From assembly GCA_002452265.1 (NCBI GenBank), contig DKEW01000028.1:110360-156805 (forward strand): 46,446 nt of DNA, in the 5' to 3' direction. Positions 40,802 through 46,446 of the stretch are shown here, piece by piece. The position numbers and the translations under genes were made by a program. Within the stretch, counting starts at the first letter, position 1. The number at the start of each line of letters is the position of its first letter. Source of the DNA: Pelobacter sp. UBA6812 (GTDB lineage: Bacteria > Desulfobacterota > Desulfuromonadia > Desulfuromonadales > Syntrophotaleaceae). The notes under the pieces are model-generated. The model was not told the origin of the DNA. It did no database searches and saw only the letters and a list, made by a program, of their open reading frames with translations.

Positions 40802-41593
40802 TTACAGAATCATAAACCCGAGCTGACGGCCGGTCACGCCCTGGTCGCGGCGGTAGGAAAAGAACATCTCACGATGACAGCAGGTGCACTCTTCTACTAC
40901 GCCGATATTTGAAGACTTGATGCCCACGTCTTCAAGTTGCAGCAGGCAACTGCGTTTGAGGTCGAGTTGCCATTTACCCAGAGAGGTTTCCTCGGCAATC
41001 TGCGGCCAGCGACCGCTTCCTTGGCGGAAGGCGTCCCGCACGGTACGATCGACTTCGTAATGGTGCGCGCCAATGCCAGCGCCGATCGCGGCTTGCAGAT
41101 TTTCGGCCTGACAGCCGAAGGTCGCATGCATAGCCTCGATGGTTTTTCCAAGCAGGCAATTGGCTGCGCCGCGCCAACCGATGTGGATCGCTGCACCGAC
41201 CTTAAGCATAGGATCATGCAGCAGCACCGGAAAACAGTCTGCTACCAGCACACCAAACATGAAGCCGGCCTGGTTTGTGATGATGGCATCGCTTGCCACC
41301 GTCAGGAAATGGGACAAGTCGTGATTCGGCTGGTCAACGATCAGGATGTCGGCGCCATGGACTTGTTTGACGGTCAACAACTGATGTGGATGAAGGTCAA
41401 AAGCCCGGGTCAGGTTCGAGCGATTGCCTTCCACATTATGGCGTGCATCCTCGGTGTTGTAGCCCAGGTTCAGCGAGTTGTATGGGGGGCGGCTAATGCC
41501 GCCGTTGCGGGTGGTAAACCCTGCTATAACCGATTCACCGGTTACCCAGTCGGGCTGCATATAGCTGATCTTGCCTTTGCGTATCAGTTTCAT
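40802..41593 (-). CDS. pgeF: multicopper-oxidase-like / purine nucleoside enzyme PgeF (YfiH)
   Basis: 263 residues. YfiH/LACC1 family (formerly polyphenol oxidase, peptidoglycan editing factor): TTRNGGISRPPYNSLNLGYN, VKQVHGADI with the first His, LVADCFPVLLHD with the catalytic Cys, AAIHIGWRGAANCLLGKT with the second His, and IGAGIGAHHYEVD. Family members are purine nucleoside phosphorylases or adenosine deaminases, and in E. coli the enzyme keeps peptidoglycan precursors from containing wrong residues. It is the 3' gene of the rluD group on the minus strand, separated from rluD by a repeat element of about 130 bases. Confidence 0.9.
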   Translation of the reverse strand: MKLIRKGKISYMQPDWVTGESVIAGFTTRNGGISRPPYNSLNLGYNTEDARHNVEGNRSNLTRAFDLHPHQLLTVKQVHGADILIVDQPNHDLSHFLTVASDAIITNQAGFMFGVLVADCFPVLLHDPMLKVGAAIHIGWRGAANCLLGKTIEAMHATFGCQAENLQAAIGAGIGAHHYEVDRTVRDAFRQGSGRWPQIAEETSLGKWQLDLKRSCLLQLEDVGIKSSNIGVVEECTCCHREMFFSYRRDQGVTGRQLGFMIL

Positions 41594-41658
41594 AAACCGT
41601 GGAATCTCCTGTTTAACGCTCCGTCGGTGGCGGATGCGGATAATTTCGAGTATGTTTT

Positions 41659-41785
41659 ACTACCACGAAGGACACGAAGAGCACCAAGAAAGACTTTAAA
41701 AAAACCGTCTTATGTTTGGTCAAACCTGAAGATCAGGTTTTTGTCTTAACTTCGTGTCCTTTGTGATCTTCGTGGTGAAAAGACT
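41659..41785. repeat. inverted-repeat element with terminator-like core
   Basis: Outer arms ACCACGAAGGACACGAAG and CTTCGTGTCCTTTGTGATCT-TCGTGGT pair imperfectly. The core AAACCTGA-AGA-TCAGGTTT (41722-41740) followed by T-run 41738-41742 is a hairpin that would terminate plus-strand transcripts. It lies between pgeF and rluD; it may limit antisense transcription or stabilise mRNA. Confidence 0.65.
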
Positions 41786-41818
41786 TGATCTTCCCTGTGT
41801 AGCAATCCAAAGAGGCCG

Positions 41819-42799
41819 TCAGCCAAAAGGCGGCTGCCCGTATTTTTCTGTAAGATAATCGATGACAGCCCGCATGTCAGATGGCAGGGGGCTGCTGAAT
41901 TCCATGTATTCTTGCGTTTCCGGATGCATAAAACCAAGCAGACGGGCATGCAGAGCCTGCCGGTTAAGTTCTTTAACCAGCTTCAGTAGTTGCGGATCGC
42001 TCAGGCTCTTCATGCGACCGCTGCCTCCGTAGGCGGGGTCGCCTAACAGGGGATGCTGTTGTTCGGATAGATGCACCCGGATCTGGTGAGTGCGGCCGGT
42101 TTCAAGGGTCAGTTCAACCAATGTCAGTCGGTCAGCATCAAAACGGCGCAGGACCCGCCAATGGGTAACGGCATGTCGACCGGTGCGGCAGGTGGTGCTC
42201 ATCTTCTTGCGATGGGTAGGATGCCGCCCGATGGGCTGGTCGATAATACCTTTGTCTCCAACCATCAGGCCGTGAATCAGGGCAACGTAGCGCCGCGTGA
42301 TGGAGTGCGCCTTGAACTGTGCGGCCAGGTTCTGGTGGGTGCTGTCACTCTTGGTGGCTACCATGACACCCGAAGTGTCTTTGTCGAGGCGGTGCACAAT
42401 CCCTGGGCGCAATTCACCCCCGATGCCTGACAGGTCATGGCAGTGGTGCAAAAGAGCGTTGACCAGAGTCCCCTGATAATGACCGGGAGCCGGATGAACG
42501 ACCATGCCGGGCGGTTTGTCGATGACGATCAGGTGCCGGTCTTCGTACAGAACGGTCAGCGGAATATCTTCGGAAATGGCTTCTGTGGGGCTCGGATCCG
42601 GTATATTCACGATCAGGGTTTCGCCACCCTTGAGTTTGCCCCCGGCTTTGGCAGGTGAGCCATCGAGCAATACCTGTCCGTCGTCGATGAGCTTTTTCAG
42701 TTGGGAGCGACTCAGTTCCGGTAATTGCTCGGTCAGAAACCTGTCCAGTCGGTCCGGTTTTCGCCCCCGGTCGAAACATAGGGTAAGTTGCTGCACCAT
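41819..42799 (-). CDS. rluD: ribosomal large-subunit pseudouridine synthase RluD family
   Basis: 326 residues. An S4 domain at the N-terminus (LDRFLTEQLPELSRSQLKKL, IDDGQVLLDG) is followed by the RluA-type catalytic domain: LIVIDKPPGMVVHPAPGH, GIVHRLDKDTSGVMVATKS (catalytic Asp in HRLDKDTSG), RRYVALIHG, TLETGRTHQIRVHL and LLGDPAYGG. It makes pseudouridines in helix 69 of 23S rRNA. Its ATG directly follows the stop codon of the 89-residue gene, so the two are co-translated. Distinction from RluC rests on the S4 and catalytic arrangement; the exact site is inferred. Confidence 0.9.
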   Translation of the reverse strand: MVQQLTLCFDRGRKPDRLDRFLTEQLPELSRSQLKKLIDDGQVLLDGSPAKAGGKLKGGETLIVNIPDPSPTEAISEDIPLTVLYEDRHLIVIDKPPGMVVHPAPGHYQGTLVNALLHHCHDLSGIGGELRPGIVHRLDKDTSGVMVATKSDSTHQNLAAQFKAHSITRRYVALIHGLMVGDKGIIDQPIGRHPTHRKKMSTTCRTGRHAVTHWRVLRRFDADRLTLVELTLETGRTHQIRVHLSEQQHPLLGDPAYGGSGRMKSLSDPQLLKLVKELNRQALHARLLGFMHPETQEYMEFSSPLPSDMRAVIDYLTEKYGQPPFG

Positions 42800-43069
42800 T
42801 TACCAGATCGTGCTTTTGATCCGCCCGGCCTGCTTGACCATGACGTCGACTACCGCCCTGTCGAACAGGTGATCGCGATTGGGGATATCTTCGGAAATCC
42901 GAGCCAGAAAATGTTCACGTCCCTCCTGCAGCTCATCGCTGAGCAGGTCAAAAAGGGAATCCTTCTCTATGCCTTCCTGTACCTTATGCTGATTATACAG
43001 GGCGATATCCGAAACAATGGCCCGTGCCAGCCGGAAGGCGAGTTTTGGATTGTCGACGATCCTTGCCAT
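42800..43069 (-). CDS. 89-residue hypothetical protein
   Basis: A soluble helical protein, MARIVDNPKLAFRLARAIVS, IALYNQHKVQEGIEKDSLFD, LLSDELQEGREHFLARI. I recognise no family. It abuts rluD with no gap (its stop is at 42800-42802) and follows htrA by about 90 bases, so it belongs to the same operon. No predicted signal peptide; a GGAGG site precedes the ATG. Confidence 0.7.
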   Translation of the reverse strand: MARIVDNPKLAFRLARAIVSDIALYNQHKVQEGIEKDSLFDLLSDELQEGREHFLARISEDIPNRDHLFDRAVVDVMVKQAGRIKSTIW

Positions 43070-43159
43070 GGGTTCCTCCCACTAACTTGAGGGTGGCATG
43101 GGCGGCTTGTTCCGCCGGCGGCGGTAAAAAGTGATGCGCCCGTGCAATGCATTGGATGG

Positions 43160-44599
43160 TTATTGTGGGGTTGACTCCGTATCCCACGCGGTGACGGGCA
43201 GAGCCAGATACAGCGTGGCATCTCCCCGCTTGATCAATAGTCGCACGATCCTGCCCTTGCGGGCTTCGTCCAGAGCCCTGTCAAAGGAGCGCAGATCGGT
43301 CAATTTGGTCTTGTTGATGGCCAGCATGATATCGCCGGGGCGAATTCCCGCAGCGGCTCCCATACCTTGAGGATCGACCTCTTTTACCTCGAGGCCGTTG
43401 TTCTGTTCCGTGCCTACCAAGGTCAGTCCCAACGTTTGGCGTTCTCCCGTGGCGTCGCTGGCCATGGCTTGCTTGCGCGGGCGAATGGTGACATCAACGG
43501 TTAATCGCTGGCCATCACGCAGTAGTTTGAGCGGCACGGTCTTGCCTGCAGGCATGCTGACGATCTGCAGCTGCAGATCGCTGGCATTGCGGATAGTGCG
43601 ACCATTGAGCTCCAGCAGGATGTCGCCGCGGCGGATGCCGGCCTGCTGTGCCGGTGAGTCCGGCTGTACCTGGTTGACCAGTGCGCCCATGGTCCGGTCA
43701 AGACCGAACGAATCCGCCAGATCAGGCGACAGGTCCTGAATACCGACCCCCAGCCAGCCACGGACCACCTGGCCGGTAGCCATCAGCTGATCGGCGATGG
43801 CACGCGCCATGTTGATGGGGATGGCGAAGCCGATACCCTGACCACTGGCCACGATAGCAGTGTTTATGCCGATGACTTCGCCATAAATATTAAGCAGTGG
43901 ACCACCGGAATTGCCGGGGTTGATAGAAGCATCGGTCTGGATGAAGTCCTCATAGTCCTCGATCCCGACATCGGTGCGGCTGGTGGCCGATACGACACCT
44001 ACCGTCAGGGTGCGATCAAGACCGAAAGGGTTGCCGATAGCCAGTGCCCATTGTCCTACCTGCAGCGCATCGGAGTCACCCAATACCGCGGTGGGAAGTG
44101 GTTCACTCGATTCGATTTTGAGTACCGCTACATCGGTGCGCGGGTCAGAGCCGATCAGTTTGCCGTCGTAAACCCGATCATCCGATAATTTGACCTTGAT
44201 CTCCTCAGCTCCCTTGATGACATGTTCGTTGGTCAGAATATAGCCGTCAGAGCTTATGATCACGCCGGAACCGAGACTGCGGGATTTTTGCGGGGGGAGG
44301 CGGCGCCCCTTGAACAGTTCATTGAAAAAATCCTCGAACAGCGGTCCCAATTCTGGACCACGGCTCACCTGGGCGGCCTGGATATTGACCACGGAAGGAG
44401 TGACTTTTTCAGATACTTCGATAAAAGCGGTCTGGGTGGCGAGCAGTTCCGGTGCCGGATTTGGCACCGGCGGCAACTGGGTGTTGTACTTTTCAGCCGA
44501 TGCCGACGGTTCCGTCGCGTCTTTTTTGCAGGCTGGCAAAGTTGTCAAAACCAGGCCGCTGATAAGCAGCGCCATGAAAATACGCCGAAAACGGATCAT
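43160..44599 (-). CDS. HtrA/DegP-family periplasmic serine protease, lipoprotein form
   Basis: 479 residues from the ATG at 44599, which has an AAGGA site; a longer frame would begin within unlikely sequence. The signal ends in a lipobox LPACKKD, so it is lipid-anchored in the periplasm, unlike soluble DegP. The catalytic triad is complete: His in TNEHVI, Asp in RTDVAVL, Ser in NPGNSGGPL. Two PDZ domains follow (GWLGVGIQDLSPDLADSFGL; LEVKEVDPQGMGAAAGIRPGD). It degrades or refolds misfolded envelope proteins. It lies 60 bases after the HAD gene. Confidence 0.92.
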   Translation of the reverse strand: MIRFRRIFMALLISGLVLTTLPACKKDATEPSASAEKYNTQLPPVPNPAPELLATQTAFIEVSEKVTPSVVNIQAAQVSRGPELGPLFEDFFNELFKGRRLPPQKSRSLGSGVIISSDGYILTNEHVIKGAEEIKVKLSDDRVYDGKLIGSDPRTDVAVLKIESSEPLPTAVLGDSDALQVGQWALAIGNPFGLDRTLTVGVVSATSRTDVGIEDYEDFIQTDASINPGNSGGPLLNIYGEVIGINTAIVASGQGIGFAIPINMARAIADQLMATGQVVRGWLGVGIQDLSPDLADSFGLDRTMGALVNQVQPDSPAQQAGIRRGDILLELNGRTIRNASDLQLQIVSMPAGKTVPLKLLRDGQRLTVDVTIRPRKQAMASDATGERQTLGLTLVGTEQNNGLEVKEVDPQGMGAAAGIRPGDIMLAINKTKLTDLRSFDRALDEARKGRIVRLLIKRGDATLYLALPVTAWDTESTPQ

Positions 44600-44658
44600 T
44601 TTTCGTTCCTTTTCAGGTGGATAAATCATCGGCAGCGTAGCGGAAAAACCTGAAACTG

Positions 44659-45402
44659 TCAATCGTTACGGCATCCGGAGAGTTGTCTTATGAATTGCAG
44701 CAGATTGTCGTGGTTGCCGCGATAGGTAGCCTGGTCGGCCAGTTGATCGTGGTCGATCAGGCGCGTATCGACAAGATAGGTGGCGATACCGGCATGGCGT
44801 GCCGGCAGATCGTACTGGGTATCGTTGCCGACCATGACCACCTGCTCCGGTTTAAGATCCAGTCTGTCAAGGATATCGAGGAAAAAAAGCCGATTCGGTT
44901 TACAGTAATGGCTGTTTTCGTAGCTGCTGATATGATGGTAGGGGAAATCCACCAGTCCGGCGCTACGCAGACGGGCATCGATGGCTGGCCGGGGAAAGAC
45001 CGGATTGGTTGCCAGGGCGACCTTCAAATTTTTGTCGAAGCAGGTCTGCAGGATCGCGCGCGATTGAGGGAACGGCTTCACCAGGTGAGCGAGGGCCGCC
45101 AGTCCCTCCTTGTAGAAATGTTGCAGACGTTGGTGGAGCTGATGTTTGCCGATGCCGAGTTGCCGGGCCACCATGGATAGAAAAAACTGTTCGTTGGTCT
45201 GTTCCCCGTCGCGGTTGGAAAACAGGGCATAGGCCGAGCTGATGAGCACCTCGGCAAACACCATGCGGTCGGTAAGATCCTCGAAACAACGTGCCAGACC
45301 ATCAACATAACCGTTGATGTAAGGCTCCATTTCGATATCCAGCAGGGTGCCGTCCAGATCAAACAGGATGCCGCGAATATGTCCGGAAGCCGCAGGTTCC
45401 AT
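44659..45402 (-). CDS. HAD-superfamily phosphatase
   Basis: 247 residues. HAD motifs: I GILFDLDGTLLD, II ALATNPVF, III KPNRLFFLDIL, IV VMVGNDTQYDLPARH. A helical cap of about 110 residues lies between I and II. Such enzymes dephosphorylate small sugars, nucleotides or similar metabolites; the substrate is not apparent. It is the first gene of the minus-strand run HAD - htrA - 89 aa - rluD - pgeF and diverges from the cupin regulator across about 200 bases. Confidence 0.88.
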   Translation of the reverse strand: MEPAASGHIRGILFDLDGTLLDIEMEPYINGYVDGLARCFEDLTDRMVFAEVLISSAYALFSNRDGEQTNEQFFLSMVARQLGIGKHQLHQRLQHFYKEGLAALAHLVKPFPQSRAILQTCFDKNLKVALATNPVFPRPAIDARLRSAGLVDFPYHHISSYENSHYCKPNRLFFLDILDRLDLKPEQVVMVGNDTQYDLPARHAGIATYLVDTRLIDHDQLADQATYRGNHDNLLQFIRQLSGCRND

Positions 45403-45545
45403 TGACCACCATCGTTGCCAGGGGGAGGTTGACTGTGTGCCGTGTAAGGTTGGTTCCTTCAGTCTTTACATCGCCAACCGATTTGTTAAAGCATACCATA
45501 CATGTGCCTGTGTCTCGACAATCAGTTCATGGCGCGACAAAGGCC

Positions 45546-45574
45546 TTGACTTGATGCTGCACCCAAGGTAAAAA
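45546..45574 (+). promoter_or_regulatory. sigma70-like promoter of the cupin regulator gene
   Basis: TTGACT (45546-45551), 17-base spacer, TAAAAA (45569-45574). The start of transcription would be about 45581, some 26 bases before the ATG. The other side of the divergent interval (45403-45545) serves the HAD gene but shows no clear consensus. Confidence 0.45.
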
Positions 45575-45606
45575 ATCTAAGAAAAACAGTGAGGTAAACA
45601 AAATCG

Positions 45607-46200
45607 ATGTCCGATATACGTGAAGAAGTCAAAGACCTGCTCATCGGTCTTAAAATACGTCGCTTGCGCCAGGAACGGCGCATGACCCTGCAAAATCTGT
45701 CCGAAGCCACCGGTCTTTCCAAGCCGCTGCTGTCGCAGGTTGAAAACGAGCAGGTAATCCCCCCGTTGGCGACCCTGCTGCGCATCGCCAAGGCCCTTAA
45801 GGTCGGGCTGCATACCTTTTTTCAGGAGGAAGGCAGCGTCGAGAAGTGCCTGTTGGTGCGGGCCGGGGAGGGGAGCAGCCAGGATACCCACAGCAGTCGC
45901 AGTCGGCGGCGGACCCCCTATGCCTACCAGTCCCTCGGCTACGGCAAAAAACAGCGCAGCCTGGAGCCGTTTTTGATCGAATTCGATGTGCAGCCCTGGC
46001 GGGACGATCTGCTGGTCAGTCATGAAGGAGAGGAATTTTTATATATCCTCGAAGGCCAGGTAGAGTTCCACTATGGTGATGAGATTATGGCTGTCGGTCC
46101 GGGGGACTCGTTGTATTACGATTCCACCGAACCCCATGGCTATGTCGCGGTCGGGGACGTTCCGGCGCGCGCGGTGGCGGTCATCTATTCCCAGGAGTAA
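45607..46200 (+). CDS. HTH-XRE / cupin transcriptional regulator
   Basis: 197 residues. The N-terminal helix-turn-helix (RRLRQERRMTLQNLSEATGL, SKPLLSQVENEQVIPPLATL) is XRE-like. A C-terminal cupin_2 domain (HEGEEFLYILEGQVEFHYGD, VGPGDSLYYDSTEPHGY) would sense a small metabolite. Regulators of this layout (PuuR-like) control nearby catabolic or acetate/polyamine genes. The next gene, elbB, starts 180 bases downstream with its own promoter and may be a target; this is inference. The His/Glu metal ligands of the cupin (HxExF; H in EPHG) are present. Confidence 0.88.
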   Translation: MSDIREEVKDLLIGLKIRRLRQERRMTLQNLSEATGLSKPLLSQVENEQVIPPLATLLRIAKALKVGLHTFFQEEGSVEKCLLVRAGEGSSQDTHSSRSRRRTPYAYQSLGYGKKQRSLEPFLIEFDVQPWRDDLLVSHEGEEFLYILEGQVEFHYGDEIMAVGPGDSLYYDSTEPHGYVAVGDVPARAVAVIYSQE

Positions 46201-46210
46201 AGATCGTAGC

Positions 46211-46238
46211 TTGACAATCGCGATGCATTTTCTATGTT
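46211..46238 (+). promoter_or_regulatory. possible promoter upstream of elbB
   Basis: Perfect TTGACA (46211-46216) with TATGTT (46233-46238), 16-base spacer. It lies 142 bases before the elbB start, leaving a long leader without obvious riboswitch. Confidence 0.4.
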
Positions 46239-46379
46239 TGGATAAATATTCCCAATTGAAATCGGAATCGCCCTCGAAATGGAAATGCTATGGCTTGAGA
46301 AAATGTTCGATCCCGATAACGATTTCGATAGCGATAAAGCCAAAGTTCGACCCATCAGGTCATGACAGGAGGTAACGGC

Positions 46380-46446
46380 ATGAAACGAATCGGCGTGATT
46401 CTATCCGGCTGCGGTGTCTATGACGGCAGCGAGATTCACGAGGCGG
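46380..46446 (+). CDS. elbB: ElbB (isoprenoid biosynthesis glyoxalase), 5' end only
   Basis: The ATG at 46380 follows an AGGAGGT site. The 22 codons seen encode MKRIGVILSGCGVYDGSEIH and EA, the strongly conserved N-terminus of ElbB (DJ-1/PfpI-like glyoxalase family), with the nucleophile Cys expected further downstream. The gene runs off the window. ElbB has been linked to isoprenoid production and detoxification of reactive carbonyls. Confidence 0.8.
   Translation, partial: MKRIGVILSGCGVYDGSEIHEA

Overview
The window looks like chromosomal DNA of a Gram-negative, GC-rich bacterium of the Desulfuromonadia type (Pelobacter / Desulfuromonas / Geobacter relatives). This rests on overall gene content and protein style (DUF3300 lipoprotein, SBP-PAS histidine kinase with an AHQWKQPL H-box, a GH57/GalT/GH13/GlgA cluster, HtrA lipoprotein, RluD-PgeF block); it is an inference without a database search. 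There are no rRNA, tRNA or CRISPR features.

Layout. (1) 1-8.3 kb: a palindrome-bounded intergenic element, an ATP-grasp gene, a decayed peroxiredoxin, a DUF3300 lipoprotein, DUF2007 and DUF1189 genes, a large hybrid sensor kinase, and a convergent arsenate-reductase-like protein whose nucleophilic Cys is Ser. (2) 8.4-18.6 kb: an accessory, partly AT-rich region. It holds an MFS exporter, a MarC relic, a Gdx/SugE exporter, a transglutaminase-like protein, a class A beta-lactamase, TrmO, a REP-associated tyrosine transposase (RAYT) amid its own REP-like repeats (core AGGGACACTCCC), a second decayed RAYT, a frameshifted small membrane protein, a 5'-damaged exported-protein gene, and a HEPN-like protein preceded by a promoter / 11-codon ORF / terminator unit. 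Then come a YheT hydrolase, two small genes, and relics of two genes that exist intact elsewhere in the window. (3) 18.6-28.7 kb, minus strand: an envelope block (DUF1003, MprF, M23 peptidase, two small membrane proteins, fasciclin domain), a UvrD/Rep helicase and a radical SAM protein. (4) 28.7-40.2 kb, plus strand: a probable glycogen / alpha-glucan cluster: response regulator, sugar nucleotidyltransferase fused to a mutase-like domain that has lost its catalytic motifs, GH57, GalT-like, a 1100-residue GH13 protein, GlgA and a small acidic protein. (5) 40.2-46.4 kb: HNH endonuclease, then a minus-strand run (HAD phosphatase, HtrA, 89-aa protein, RluD, PgeF), then a cupin-HTH regulator and the start of elbB on the plus strand.

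How it fits together. The 28.8-40.2 kb cluster reads as one regulated alpha-glucan synthesis and turnover unit driven by a good sigma70-type promoter at 28736-28763. The 18.6-25.1 kb block concerns the envelope (lysyl-phosphatidylglycerol, peptidoglycan cleavage, membrane proteins). The accessory region combines export and resistance genes with signs of gene decay and REP-element activity. The most unusual items are the RAYT/REP locus with repeats reaching into coding sequence, the leader-ORF/terminator unit upstream of the HEPN gene, the two probable pseudo-catalytic proteins, and the paired 3'-end relics at 18.4-18.6 kb.
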